Shown: one piece after another, positions 53,630 through 62,832 of the stretch
Layout of the letters: every line of letters starts with the position of its first letter
How positions within the stretch are numbered: position 1 is the stretch's first letter
Assembly (NCBI GenBank): GCA_041660045.1
Contig: JBAZXA010000007.1
Location: forward strand, 149,403-213,402
Origin: WM-3-3 sp041660045
Lineage (GTDB): Bacteria; Pseudomonadota; Gammaproteobacteria; Methylococcales; Methylomonadaceae
DNA length: 64,000 bases
Direction of reading: 5' to 3'
The notes under the pieces: generated by a model
What the model saw: only the letters and a program-made list of their open reading frames with translations
Database searches by the model: none
Told to the model about the DNA's origin: nothing
Made by a program: the position numbers and the translations under genes

Positions 53630-54418
53630 ATGTTACGCCATTTCCCGCCTGCCGATGTGGGGTGTATGCACAGGAAGCGGGATTATTTTATTGCAGCGTT
53701 CACTTTTTTTTGTGTCGCAGTATGTCTCCTTAGTGATGCAAATGCTACTATTGAAAAGCAAAATGCGTTAGGTGTCTGCGGTTGGGTATTCCTTATTGGG
53801 TTACTGCTTGGGGAAAATCGTGAAGTGCGTGTTCAAGTAGCCATTGCGGTAGTGTTTGCGACAATAGGTGAACATTTTGCTTCGCCTTTTATGGGGGGCT
53901 ACATTTATCGTTTTGGTAATGTGCCAGCCTATGTTCCGCCGGGACATGGTATGGTTTATTTAACTGCTGTAGCTTTAGGGCGCTCTGGTTTTTTTTTACG
54001 GTGGGCAAGGCAAATTGCCACTTTTGTTGTGCTAGTGTGTGGCGCGTGGTCAATTTGGGGTGTCAGCGGATACGCCTTACAAGGTGATTCTGTGGGGGCG
54101 TTGTTATATTGCGTCTTTCTAATCTATCTTTTCAAAGGCCGCTCCCCCATGGTTTATTTGGCAGCTTTTTTTATTACCACTTGGTTAGAACTTATTGGTA
54201 CTGCAGTTGGTACTTGGCAATGGGTTCCAATAGACCCCGTTTTGAATTTACCGCAGGGTAACCCACCAAGTGGTGTTGCCGCTTGGTATTGTTTGGTGGA
54301 TGCGGTGGCTATCGGTGGAGCCCCTAAAATTATAAGTTTCACTAAAATAGTGCGCGGTAACATATTTAAAGCACAAAAAACCAGGAAAAGTCATTATCAA
54401 GGAGCCGCTAATAAATAG
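53630..54418 (+). CDS. Polytopic membrane protein of unknown function
   Basis: A 262-residue integral membrane protein with about seven hydrophobic helices. I do not recognise the family. Conserved-looking polar features inside or between helices are GEHFASPFMGGYIYRFGNVP (about 83-102), PPGHG (105-109) and TWLELIGTAVGTWQW (about 185-199), which could bind metal or a lipid. A cytoplasmic basic tail ends the protein. CGGAG site six bases before the ATG. It lies between the cupredoxin and the superoxide-reductase-like gene on the same strand, so a membrane partner of those redox proteins is possible. Confidence 0.75.
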   Translation: MLRHFPPADVGCMHRKRDYFIAAFTFFCVAVCLLSDANATIEKQNALGVCGWVFLIGLLLGENREVRVQVAIAVVFATIGEHFASPFMGGYIYRFGNVPAYVPPGHGMVYLTAVALGRSGFFLRWARQIATFVVLVCGAWSIWGVSGYALQGDSVGALLYCVFLIYLFKGRSPMVYLAAFFITTWLELIGTAVGTWQWVPIDPVLNLPQGNPPSGVAAWYCLVDAVAIGGAPKIISFTKIVRGNIFKAQKTRKSHYQGAANK

Positions 54419-54469
54419 CCGGCTTAGTCTGAAGTCAGTTTTCTTTAACTCTAATAGCGAGGCAAGGTT

Positions 54470-54898
54470 ATGAAACGTCGAGATTTTATTCAGTTAAGTA
54501 CTGTTAGTTTAGCTTCAAGTTTAATTGCGCCAACGGTAGCGCTTGCTGAAACAGGACAAATACCAAGCGTTACAGCAGACATTTATTACACTAAAGAATC
54601 AACCGGACGTTGGGCAAGTAAGGCTGCGACGCATTTACCCAATATTGAAATTAGTAAAGTGGCGGGAAAAATAGCGGTTAAGGTTGTAACCCCCCATGAG
54701 ATGAAGGGCTATGAGCACTATATAGTTAAGCATGTATTATTAGATAAGGAGCATAAGTTTTTAGCCGAAAAAATGTTTCATCCTATGGACGATAAAACCC
54801 CGGTTTCTGAATTTACACTAGACAGTTATAGCGGAACTTTATATGCGCTTAGCATGTGTAATAAGCATGATTTGTGGTTAAGTTCTGTTGACGTTTAA
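54470..54898 (+). CDS. Tat-exported superoxide-reductase-like (neelaredoxin-type) iron protein
   Basis: A 142-residue protein with a twin-arginine signal (KRRDFIQLS, residues 2-10; cleavage near ALA-ET). The mature domain matches the catalytic fold of superoxide reductase/desulfoferrodoxin, with candidate iron ligands H55 (THLP), H76 (PHEM), H83 (EHYI), C130 and H133 (CNKHDLW). The Glu that precedes the first His in neelaredoxins is absent (AATH). Tat export implies folding with its metal in the cytoplasm. It could remove superoxide or serve electron transfer in the periplasm. SoxY/SoxZ-type carriers were considered but fit less well. GAGGCAAGG region before the ATG; last gene of the cluster. 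Confidence 0.8.
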   Translation: MKRRDFIQLSTVSLASSLIAPTVALAETGQIPSVTADIYYTKESTGRWASKAATHLPNIEISKVAGKIAVKVVTPHEMKGYEHYIVKHVLLDKEHKFLAEKMFHPMDDKTPVSEFTLDSYSGTLYALSMCNKHDLWLSSVDV

Positions 54899-54912
54899 GC
54901 TCTCTAGTCTAG

Positions 54913-54940
54913 GGTTCCATTTAGATAGTTAAATGGAGCC
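54913..54940. terminator. Hairpin between converging genes
   Basis: An 11-bp stem with one G-T pair (GGTTCCATTTA / TAAATGGAGCC) between the SOR-like gene and the glycosyltransferase. It has no T-run and probably acts with Rho or as a 3'-end protector for both. Confidence 0.45.
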
Positions 54941-54994
54941 TATCTTGACTAAAATAGGATTAACACATTGAGTGATTTATGTTTAGCAAGGAAG

Positions 54995-56020
54995 CTAAGA
55001 TTTTAAAGGCATGGTGTTTGTGCTGATTGATTCAAGGTAGTTTTTAATTTCCATGGGTTGAATCGCCTGAGTACAAGCGCAATTTATTTTGTCCAATCGA
55101 CAATCATTACAAATTTTATTAAGCACAAACACTTTTACATTTTTGCCTATAGGCTGCCAACGCCCGGGATGGATGGGTCGCATAGGCTGGTAAATGCCAA
55201 TGGCATGTTTTTTTAATGCTGCTGCTATGTGTAATGGCCCAGTGCTACAGGCAACTAGGCCATCACATGCTGCAACGAAAGTGATAAATTCTGCAAGTGA
55301 CATTGTCCCAGTGATATCAGTAACTCGATCGGCAACGGCTTCAAAGAGGGGTTGCAAGTCAGTTTTTTCGTTAGCCGTACCCGAAATAAAGATTTGATAT
55401 TTATTAGGGTCTAATAGCTTAACTAGTTCAATATAGTGGTCCAAGCTCCATTCCCTAGCGCTGCCGCGGGATTTTGGGTGTAAAATTAATTTAAACTTTT
55501 CAGGTTGTAATAAATTGGCGTATTGAGTGTTTGGTTGCTTGGGTAGCCGGCTTAAGTCAATTAAATTAGCCACTTCAGGTAATGAAAAGTCAGTCGGTAT
55601 TGCAAAAGGCTTTAAAAGCTTAAGATTTAATTGTGCCTCGTGTAAAGGTGAGCGGTTCCGGCCAAGTTTTACCAGTTTATTGCAAGTAGTCCAATGGTAC
55701 CAACGATTGGTTGTGCCAATTCTTAAGGGGATTTGTAAGTCCCTTGCACGTTTGGCCATCTCTATTTTAGGTAGAACATGAATAAGGCATTGTGGTTGTT
55801 CACCCCCCAACGTGATGTCCTGGTTGAGAAAGTCCTCTTTATCAATAAAATAATCAATATATTGGCAAGACTCAATAATTGTCTTCGTGTAAGAAGTGCC
55901 GATAAAACCTATGGTTATCTCGGGGTAATATTGTTTTAGCAATGCTGCCATCGGCAGTGTCAGTACGACATCGCCTAAACTGTCAGTACGGCTAATTAAG
56001 ACATTGGACGGTGTGCGCAT
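54995..56020 (-). CDS. Glycosyltransferase family 9 (heptosyltransferase-like)
   Basis: A 341-residue GT-B enzyme of the ADP-heptose:LPS heptosyltransferase family. N-terminal ISRTDSLGDVVLTLPMAALL and C-terminal HPKSRGSAREWS with ACSTGPLHIAAAL are family hallmarks. It would add heptose or a related sugar to the lipopolysaccharide core on the cytoplasmic face. Four Cys lie near the C-terminus (NDCRLDKINCAC), a feature seen in some family members. Second-to-last in a minus-strand group with a GT2 enzyme (1 bp away) and a methyltransferase. Confidence 0.92.
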   Translation of the reverse strand: MRTPSNVLISRTDSLGDVVLTLPMAALLKQYYPEITIGFIGTSYTKTIIESCQYIDYFIDKEDFLNQDITLGGEQPQCLIHVLPKIEMAKRARDLQIPLRIGTTNRWYHWTTCNKLVKLGRNRSPLHEAQLNLKLLKPFAIPTDFSLPEVANLIDLSRLPKQPNTQYANLLQPEKFKLILHPKSRGSAREWSLDHYIELVKLLDPNKYQIFISGTANEKTDLQPLFEAVADRVTDITGTMSLAEFITFVAACDGLVACSTGPLHIAAALKKHAIGIYQPMRPIHPGRWQPIGKNVKVFVLNKICNDCRLDKINCACTQAIQPMEIKNYLESISTNTMPLKS

Positions 56021-56021
56021 A

Positions 56022-56960
56022 TCAAATTATTTTAAAAAATATCTTTAAGCAATATAAGCAACGCCTAAATTCATTACGTTTTTTATAGATAAGGATTTCA
56101 CGCCGATATTTAAAGAAAATTCGCATGCGTAAAAAATTATTAGCTAATGAATAACTTTCATAGCTTTGACATAAGTTTTTAAAAAACTCTTTTTCTTCAA
56201 CCAAGTATTCAGGGCATTTTTCATAAAGCAACTTTACGCGTAACCGTGCATTTATTAATTGTTGGTTCAGGGTTTCGCTAGGGATGTTTTTTTTCCTGTC
56301 CTTTTTGAGAAAAGCGCCAAAAACGTTGGCGTCATGGCGGCGATAGAGGACTAATACTTCATCAATATATTTGAGGGAGTTAGTAAATGTCGCTACAAAG
56401 CCTAGCCAAGTATCATGTGTCAACAATAAAGGGAATGGCATAGCTGCCATGACAGTTTCTTTTGTGACTAGCATGGCATGCCCAGGTGCGGATGCGCCAA
56501 CCGAGTACATAATTGGTGAATTAAAATGGGTAAGCACTTTGGTATCGCTCATTTTCTCCCCAATAGCTTTTCCCGAACTTGTGATAAAAGCGGAATTGCA
56601 ATAAGCGATGGCATGGTTACCAATTTGCTGTACGAGTACTTCGATTTTGTTAGTTAGCCAAATATCATCTTGGTCACAAGGTGCAATATAATCACCCTTT
56701 GCTAAAGAGAAACCTTTTTCAAAGTTTTTCTGATAACCTAAGTTTTGTTCGTTTTTAATCACAGTGACATATTGATATTTATTAGCATACTCATTTAATA
56801 TCGAAAGAGTATTGTCAGTTGAGCAATCATCAACAGCGACTATTTCAATATTTGGATAGCTTTGTTGTACTAGGCTGTCAAGTTGTTCCCTGAGGAAGCG
56901 TTCGCCGTTATACGTCGCGATAACAATTGATACCAAAGGATTTTTTAAAGAGGTATTCAT
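56022..56960 (-). CDS. Glycosyltransferase family 2
   Basis: A 312-residue GT-A enzyme. SIVIATYNGERFLREQLDSL at the N-terminus, the VDDCSTDNT nucleotide-binding block and the metal-binding DQDDIW (near 96-101) are all present. It transfers a sugar, often rhamnose-like or heptose-like, onto surface polysaccharide; the substrate cannot be told. One base separates its stop from the next gene's start, so it is translated with the GT9 gene. Confidence 0.93.
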   Translation of the reverse strand: MNTSLKNPLVSIVIATYNGERFLREQLDSLVQQSYPNIEIVAVDDCSTDNTLSILNEYANKYQYVTVIKNEQNLGYQKNFEKGFSLAKGDYIAPCDQDDIWLTNKIEVLVQQIGNHAIAYCNSAFITSSGKAIGEKMSDTKVLTHFNSPIMYSVGASAPGHAMLVTKETVMAAMPFPLLLTHDTWLGFVATFTNSLKYIDEVLVLYRRHDANVFGAFLKKDRKKNIPSETLNQQLINARLRVKLLYEKCPEYLVEEKEFFKNLCQSYESYSLANNFLRMRIFFKYRREILIYKKRNEFRRCLYCLKIFFKII

Positions 56961-56984
56961 AATTGCGTTATGGCCTGTAGGTGA

Positions 56985-57581
56985 TCATTTTGTAGCGCTC
57001 AATTCCCACAAGATATGGCTTAGCCTTTTAGGGTTTATGATGCGTTTTTGTAAATTATATAGAAATTTTGTTCTTGATTGCTCTGCTGAAAAAGCGGTTT
57101 TGGGAACAACGGTTTGCACCCTTACTTTGGTAAACTGGCCTTTAAATCCGTATATGCTGGCTAATGGTGATAACCCACAAAAATAATTGTGGGTTTCGCG
57201 CGTAATAAAATTAACATGGGTCGGATCCTGAAAGGCCGCGGGGGATGGGTAGACTGGGGTGAGCGCATAAAATTTCCCGTTTGGCTTAAGTACTCGCCAA
57301 ATTTCGTTCATGAGTTCAATAAAGGGTAAGCGTGTGCTTTTACTCTCAAGGGAAAGAATTTGCCTTGGGATGTGTTCAATAAAATCGAATGCAGTGACGC
57401 TATCAAAAAAATTATTTTCAAAAGGGATGTTTTCTAGCGATAAATTTGCTTGGATGTAGGTTACATTAGGTATATTGATATCGGGAAGGTCAATACCGTA
57501 TAGTTCTGCATAATTATAGGGGTTACGGGGCAGGTTATTGCATCCTAAATCAAGAGATTTTCCGGGTATTTTTTCTAACAT
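56985..57581 (-). CDS. SAM-dependent class I methyltransferase
   Basis: A 198-residue protein with a Rossmann methyltransferase pattern: LDLGCNNLPR (SAM motif I), YGIDLPD, then FFDSVTAFDFIEHIPR and IWRVLKPNGKFYALTPVYPS. Clustered with two glycosyltransferases, it may methylate a sugar of the lipopolysaccharide; inference from context. Its N-terminus is short, as if trimmed of the usual leading helix, but the ATG is the first codon of the frame. Confidence 0.88.
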   Translation of the reverse strand: MLEKIPGKSLDLGCNNLPRNPYNYAELYGIDLPDINIPNVTYIQANLSLENIPFENNFFDSVTAFDFIEHIPRQILSLESKSTRLPFIELMNEIWRVLKPNGKFYALTPVYPSPAAFQDPTHVNFITRETHNYFCGLSPLASIYGFKGQFTKVRVQTVVPKTAFSAEQSRTKFLYNLQKRIINPKRLSHILWELSATK

Positions 57582-57642
57582 ATTCTTTTAATTAAAATAC
57601 TGTTGGCTATGTCTAGCTATGCAATAGGTCGTAATGAAAAAA

Positions 57643-57670
57643 TTGGTAAATTTTCCCATTAAGATACAAT
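57643..57670 (+). promoter_or_regulatory. Possible promoter of the waaL-like gene
   Basis: TTGGTA (57643-57648), 16-base spacer, TACAAT (57665-57670) in the divergent gap before the ligase gene. Confidence 0.4.
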
Positions 57671-57733
57671 GCGGGGTATTAATATTATCTAAAGCGTACA
57701 AAGGTTACCTTTCTTAAAGGAAATTACTTAACA

Positions 57734-59002
57734 GTGTCTTTTAAAAAACCTGTTACACGATGTGTTCTATTGACGAAATTAGGCTTAAATTCAATACAGA
57801 TGCGTATTAATGCTAAAACTGAGTACCTTTTATTTGCCTTGTTTATGTTGTCTATTTATTTTTCAACAAGTATTTCTTCTATTTTATCAGTTTTAATTAT
57901 TGCCCTGTGGTTATTTTCTAAGCGTATTTTAAGTCTCCCGCAGTTATTAAAAAACAATGCTGTTGCGGCATGGGCAGTTGCCCTATTTTGCTGTTTCCTC
58001 TTTGGCCTAAGTTACAGTTCAGGTTCCTTTCAGGATGGTTTAAATATGCTTAATAAGTATAGGGAGTTGCTTTTTATCCCGATATTTATGTCATTTCTTG
58101 ATGCGGATGATAGGGCTAGGAAATGGTTGTGGTGTGCGCTTGTTTTTGCTTCTGGTGTTTCCTTAGTTGCCTCTTTTCTGATGGAATTTAGTCTTTTGCC
58201 GTTAAATAAGCAAGGCGACCCTTGTTTTAAAAGCCGTATTACTTATAGTATTTTTATAGCTTTCTTCGCTTTTTTATGTGCGCACAAAGCCTGTGGTACA
58301 AATGGCCGTTACCGGAGCTATTATTGGCTTGTGGTGTTACTGTGTGGTTATAATCTATTTTTTGTAGTGCAAGGACGGACAGGGCAATTGCTTTTGGTAG
58401 CTCTGACTTTCTTATTTGCCTGGCAACGTTTTAACAATACGGGACGTATATTAACGGTATTATTACTGGCTTTTTTGTTAGTGTTTTTTCTGGGCTATTC
58501 GGAAAAAGCGGTTCGAATAAAGGAAGGGGTTGAAGATACGCGGGCATACTTAAAGCAAGTGCCGGAGCAGACTGATTCATCGATGGCGCTACGCTATAGT
58601 TTTTGGAAAAACTCTTTTGAACTCCTGCAGCAAAAGCCTTTACTGGGCTATGGGACGGGAAGTTTTAATAAAGAATATAGTCGATTAATTGCTGAAAAAG
58701 GTCATGATGCCATTACCGCAAACCCGCATAATGAATTTTTAATGATAGGTGTCCAGCTTGGTAGTGTCGGTTTGCTGGTCTATTTCGGCTTTTTGTCCAG
58801 TTTATACCGTAGCGCCCAAACATTACCGCAGCAAGAAAAATGGTTGGCTAATGGCCTTATAATGGCCTTGATTGTGTCTAGTTTATTCAATAGTCCCCTG
58901 CTAGATCACGCAGAAGGACACTGGTTTGCGTGTATGATAGCATTATGTTTTGCCAGGCAGTTGCAGCCTGCCCCAGGTTTGCTGCCGGCCTTATCCGTTT
59001 AA
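57734..59002 (+). CDS. O-antigen ligase-like membrane protein
   Basis: A 422-residue protein with about 10-12 hydrophobic helices and the Wzy_C/WaaL periplasmic loop: LGYGTGSFNKEYSRL, then ANPHNEFLMIGVQLGSVGLLVYF, with the conserved His. It would ligate O-antigen to lipid A-core, or polymerise it; WaaL and Wzy are hard to separate by sequence. Its position beside msbA and the heptose genes favours WaaL. The frame starts at GTG 57734; ATG 57800 is an alternative, and neither has a well-spaced ribosome-binding site. Confidence 0.85.
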   Translation: MSFKKPVTRCVLLTKLGLNSIQMRINAKTEYLLFALFMLSIYFSTSISSILSVLIIALWLFSKRILSLPQLLKNNAVAAWAVALFCCFLFGLSYSSGSFQDGLNMLNKYRELLFIPIFMSFLDADDRARKWLWCALVFASGVSLVASFLMEFSLLPLNKQGDPCFKSRITYSIFIAFFAFLCAHKACGTNGRYRSYYWLVVLLCGYNLFFVVQGRTGQLLLVALTFLFAWQRFNNTGRILTVLLLAFLLVFFLGYSEKAVRIKEGVEDTRAYLKQVPEQTDSSMALRYSFWKNSFELLQQKPLLGYGTGSFNKEYSRLIAEKGHDAITANPHNEFLMIGVQLGSVGLLVYFGFLSSLYRSAQTLPQQEKWLANGLIMALIVSSLFNSPLLDHAEGHWFACMIALCFARQLQPAPGLLPALSV

Positions 59003-59069
59003 TGATGTAGGTTAACTAAGTTTTCGGATACTTGGATAATTTCTACAGCTCAATAAAATTAGAATAATT

Positions 59070-60818
59070 ATGTCTAAAGCGCCACAAACTAATAGCGAAA
59101 TATATAAGCGCTTACTCACTTATGTGCGTCCGCACCTGCAGTTTTTTTTCATCAGTATTGTTGGTTTTTTAATTTATGCAGCGACTCAACCTTTATTTGC
59201 TGATTTAATCCAGCGAATAATTGACGGTTTGCAGGCTAAGTCGCGCGAAACTATGTATTACTTACCATTGATGTTTAGTGGGCTAGTAGTGTTGCGTGGA
59301 ATTGGCAATTTCATCGGCAATTACTTTTTGGCGAAAGTATCGCTGAATGTGATACACGCGCTGCGTTGTGAAATCTTTGAAAAATATACAAAACTGCCAA
59401 CCGCGCATTTTGATAATAATAACAGCGGCTATATGATTTCAAGGATTACCCATAATGTTGGTCAGGTGGCTCAGGCAACCACCGACGCGGTTCGTAAAGT
59501 TGTACAGGAAGGTTTAACCGCATTGGGTTTGCTTATTTATTTGTTTTATTCAAACTGGCGGTTGTCCCTAGTTTTTTTGATAGTGGCCCCCGTCATTGCT
59601 TTGCTGGTGAATTATGTCAGTAAACGCTTGCGCATGTTAAGTAAACGCATTCAAGATTCTATCGGTGATATGACTCATATTACCTCTGAGTTAGTCAATG
59701 GTCATCGTATAGTAAGGAGTTATGGCGGTGAGGAATATGAGAAGCGCCGTTTTTTAGAAAGTAGCCTTTATAATCGTAGCCAATCGTTAAAAGCGACTAC
59801 AACTGGGGCAATACATAATCAATCTATGCAATTGGTGATTGCAGTTGCATTGGCTTTATTGATGTATTTGGCGTTGTTTTTTATGGAAGAAGCGAGCGTA
59901 GGCTCTTTTGTGGGCTATTTAACAGCAGCTTTTTTAGTTCCCAGGCCATTTAGACAACTAAGTGATGCCAATAGCGATATACAGCGCGGAATTGTTGCTG
60001 CCGCGTCATTATTTGAAGTATTGGATGTTCCAGTAGAAACAGATACAGGGACTTATGAGAGCAACAATTGCAAAGGTGGGATAGAATTTAAAAACTTAAC
60101 ATTTCAGTATGAGGGGGTTGATGAGCCGGCACTGATCGATGTTAATTTTATAGTGAAGCCTGGGCAAACGGTTGCTTTAGTGGGAGCTTCAGGTGGCGGC
60201 AAAAGTACTCTGGTTAATTTGGTGTCACGGTTTTATAGCCACAGCCAAGGTCAGATTTTGTTGGATGGTGTTGAAATCAATGAATATAAACTGACAAATT
60301 TAAGACAGCATATCGCATTAGTCAATCAACAAGTTATATTGTTTAACGATACTATCGCCAATAACATTGCATACGGAAGCTTATCTAACGCCACTCGGGA
60401 ACAAATTATACAAGCAGCAACTGATGCTTATGCCATGGAATTTGTAAATAAATTTAAAGATGGTTTGGATACAGAGATAGGTGAAAACGGCGTAAAATTG
60501 TCAGGAGGACAGCGTCAACGCCTGGCCTTGGCTAGGGCGCTACTAAAAAATTCACCCATTTTAATTTTAGATGAAGCCACATCAGCATTAGATACGGAAT
60601 CCGAGCGATATATTCAGGCTGCGTTACAAAAAGTTATGGGTAATCGGACAACGCTAGTGATCGCGCATCGGTTATCTACAATCGAGAATGCCGATATAAT
60701 TTTAGTCATTGACCAGGGCAGAATTGTCGAGAGCGGCGCCCACGCAGAATTAATTAAAAACAATGGTGCCTATTCAAGGCTGCACCGTTTGCAACATCTA
60801 GAATCGGTTATTGAATAA
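59070..60818 (+). CDS. msbA: Lipid A export ABC transporter MsbA
   Basis: MsbA flips lipid A-core across the inner membrane using ATP. The 582-residue half-transporter has an N-terminal six-helix domain (about 15-320). The ATPase shows Walker A GASGGGKST (372-380), signature LSGGQ (477-481), Walker B ILILDE (D501, E502) and the H-loop IAHRLST. It sits between the ligase-like gene and gmhA, all on the + strand with short gaps, so lipid A export and heptose synthesis are probably coexpressed. Confidence 0.95.
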   Translation: MSKAPQTNSEIYKRLLTYVRPHLQFFFISIVGFLIYAATQPLFADLIQRIIDGLQAKSRETMYYLPLMFSGLVVLRGIGNFIGNYFLAKVSLNVIHALRCEIFEKYTKLPTAHFDNNNSGYMISRITHNVGQVAQATTDAVRKVVQEGLTALGLLIYLFYSNWRLSLVFLIVAPVIALLVNYVSKRLRMLSKRIQDSIGDMTHITSELVNGHRIVRSYGGEEYEKRRFLESSLYNRSQSLKATTTGAIHNQSMQLVIAVALALLMYLALFFMEEASVGSFVGYLTAAFLVPRPFRQLSDANSDIQRGIVAAASLFEVLDVPVETDTGTYESNNCKGGIEFKNLTFQYEGVDEPALIDVNFIVKPGQTVALVGASGGGKSTLVNLVSRFYSHSQGQILLDGVEINEYKLTNLRQHIALVNQQVILFNDTIANNIAYGSLSNATREQIIQAATDAYAMEFVNKFKDGLDTEIGENGVKLSGGQRQRLALARALLKNSPILILDEATSALDTESERYIQAALQKVMGNRTTLVIAHRLSTIENADIILVIDQGRIVESGAHAELIKNNGAYSRLHRLQHLESVIE

Positions 60819-60854
60819 TTAGGTTTATGTTATGTTTCTATTTAGGAGATGCTA

Positions 60855-61427
60855 TTGAAAGCATTTATTGCTGAGCTGGACGAACATCAAAAAATGATTG
60901 GGCGTTTAGCGAATGTTGCGCAGGTGATTGAAGCGGCAGGTGAGCTACTTGTAAAAACCTTAAGCCTAGGCGGTAAGTTATTGCTTTGCGGTAATGGCGG
61001 TAGCGCTGCAGATTGCCAGCACATTGCTGCAGAATTGGTAGTAAGGTATGCCAAGGAACGAAAAGCTCTGGCAGCAATAGCTTTAACAACTGACACATCA
61101 ATATTGACAGCGCATGCCAATGATATTGGCTTTGATTCTGTTTTTTCCCGGCAAGTTGAGGCGCTAGGCAAGGCGGGAGATTGCTTAATTGCGGTATCGA
61201 CCTCTGGGGAAAGCCAGAATGTTATAGCAGCGGTGATTGCTGCCCAAAAATATGGATTATCTAGCATTGCCCTGACAGGCCGTAGTGGTGGTGAATTAAG
61301 TCAGCAAGCCCAAGTTTCTGTCATTGTGCCTTCAGATGTCACAGCTCGCATCCAAGAGGCGCACATTTTGATTGGGCATTGGTGGTGTGGTTACATTGAG
61401 GAGGCAGTACATGATGGCCGTGCCTGA
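60855..61427 (+). CDS. gmhA: Sedoheptulose-7-phosphate isomerase (SIS domain)
   Basis: GmhA makes D-glycero-D-manno-heptose-7-phosphate, the first step of heptose synthesis. The 190-residue SIS protein has CGNGGSAADCQHIAAELV and ISTSGES-type loops (AVSTSGESQNV) plus C-terminal RIQEAHILIGH. ATG 60849 abuts the AGGAG site (60844-60848). TTG 60855 is six bases after that site and is preferred, giving MKAFIAEL. It overlaps hldE at the 3' end. Confidence 0.94.
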   Translation: MKAFIAELDEHQKMIGRLANVAQVIEAAGELLVKTLSLGGKLLLCGNGGSAADCQHIAAELVVRYAKERKALAAIALTTDTSILTAHANDIGFDSVFSRQVEALGKAGDCLIAVSTSGESQNVIAAVIAAQKYGLSSIALTGRSGGELSQQAQVSVIVPSDVTARIQEAHILIGHWWCGYIEEAVHDGRA

Positions 61428-62832
61428 TTTTAAAGACACCCGCATCATTGTTGTTGGTGATGTTATGCTTGACCGCTATTGGTCAGGCCAAGCGGCGCGT
61501 ATATCGCCTGAGGCTCCTGTGCCGGTGGTTAGGGTAAAAAGCATAGAAGACCGTATTGGCGGGGCAGGCAATGTTGCGCTAAATATAGCAAAATTAGGCG
61601 GTAAAGTAACATTGCTTGGTGTCATTGGCAGTGATGAAGAAGGCGGTATCCTTAGGGACTTGCTGGAACAAGAAAATGTCGGCTGTGACTTTATAATTTC
61701 TAGCCAAACACGGACGATATGCAAATTAAGGATTTTAGCGCAGCATCAGCAATTAATCAGATTGGATTTTGAAGAAACACCACTAAATTTTGATAAGCAG
61801 CAAATGCTGGAGCGCCTAAATCAATATCTGCCAGAAAATGATGTGGTGGTATTTTCTGATTATGCCAAAGGTACTTTAGCTAGTGTGGCTGATTATATCG
61901 GTCTGTGTAAGCAAGCTAATGTCAAGATATTGGTTGACCCCAAAGGGGTCAATTATGCGAGTTATGCCCAAGCTGATGTCATTACACCAAATATATCCGA
62001 ATTACAGGCTGTGGTTGGGGAGTGTGCTGATGATAAGGAAATAATTGAGCGTGGCCAAACATTAATAGCGCTGCACCATATCCATGCTCTATTGTTGACG
62101 CGAGGTGAGGTTGGGGTAACGTTAATACAAGAGCATACCGCCCACTCCTTACCGGCACAGGCAAAAGATGTATTCGATGTTACCGGCGCTGGTGATACGG
62201 TGATTGCTGTTTTAGCTTTAGGGTTGGCGGCTAACATGACCTTAGCCGAGTCTGTTTACTTGGCGAATTTAGCTGGCGGTATAGTGGTCGGTAAATTGGG
62301 CACTTCTACGGTATCCATGCTTGAATTGATACGCGCTATGTATGGTGAAAAAGAACCAGAATATGGTGTCGTTAAAGAAGATGACTTAGTGCAAGTTTTT
62401 GCCAAAGCGAAAACGAACGGCGAGCGGATTATTATGACTAACGGATGCTTCGATATTCTGCACGTTGGCCATCTTGCCTATTTAGAACAGGCAAAAGCAT
62501 TGGGAGATAGATTGGTGGTGGCGGTAAACACGGATGCATCAGTCAAGCGACTTAAGGGCGATAGTAGGCCTATTAATGCATTACATGACCGTATGGCAAT
62601 GTTAGCGGCATTGGCTTGTGTAGATTGGGTGGTGGCTTTCGATGAGGATACGCCGGATCGGCTCTATAGCCGTTTGCTGCCCGATGTGATTGTTAAAGGT
62701 GGCGATTATAAGCCTGAACAAGTTGCCGGTGGGCAATCGGTAATCAATGCCGGTGGTGAAGTCAAAATTCTACAATTCGTGGAAGGGCAATCAACAACAT
62801 CAATAATCAATAAGGCAAAAGGCTTGGCATGA
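61411..62832 (+). CDS. hldE: Bifunctional heptose-7-P kinase / heptose-1-P adenylyltransferase
   Basis: HldE phosphorylates heptose-7-phosphate and later activates heptose-1-phosphate with ATP. The PfkB-type kinase domain (1 to about 320) starts IIVVGDVMLDRYW and ends VTGAGDTVIAVLAL. The nucleotidyltransferase domain carries TNGCFDILHVGH (343-354). The frame opens at 61372 but the GAGGAGG site (61398-61404) places the start at ATG 61411 (473 residues). It overlaps gmhA by 17 bp and hldD by 4 bp. GmhB, the phosphatase between the two HldE steps, is not in the window. Confidence 0.97.
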   Translation: MMAVPDFKDTRIIVVGDVMLDRYWSGQAARISPEAPVPVVRVKSIEDRIGGAGNVALNIAKLGGKVTLLGVIGSDEEGGILRDLLEQENVGCDFIISSQTRTICKLRILAQHQQLIRLDFEETPLNFDKQQMLERLNQYLPENDVVVFSDYAKGTLASVADYIGLCKQANVKILVDPKGVNYASYAQADVITPNISELQAVVGECADDKEIIERGQTLIALHHIHALLLTRGEVGVTLIQEHTAHSLPAQAKDVFDVTGAGDTVIAVLALGLAANMTLAESVYLANLAGGIVVGKLGTSTVSMLELIRAMYGEKEPEYGVVKEDDLVQVFAKAKTNGERIIMTNGCFDILHVGHLAYLEQAKALGDRLVVAVNTDASVKRLKGDSRPINALHDRMAMLAALACVDWVVAFDEDTPDRLYSRLLPDVIVKGGDYKPEQVAGGQSVINAGGEVKILQFVEGQSTTSIINKAKGLA

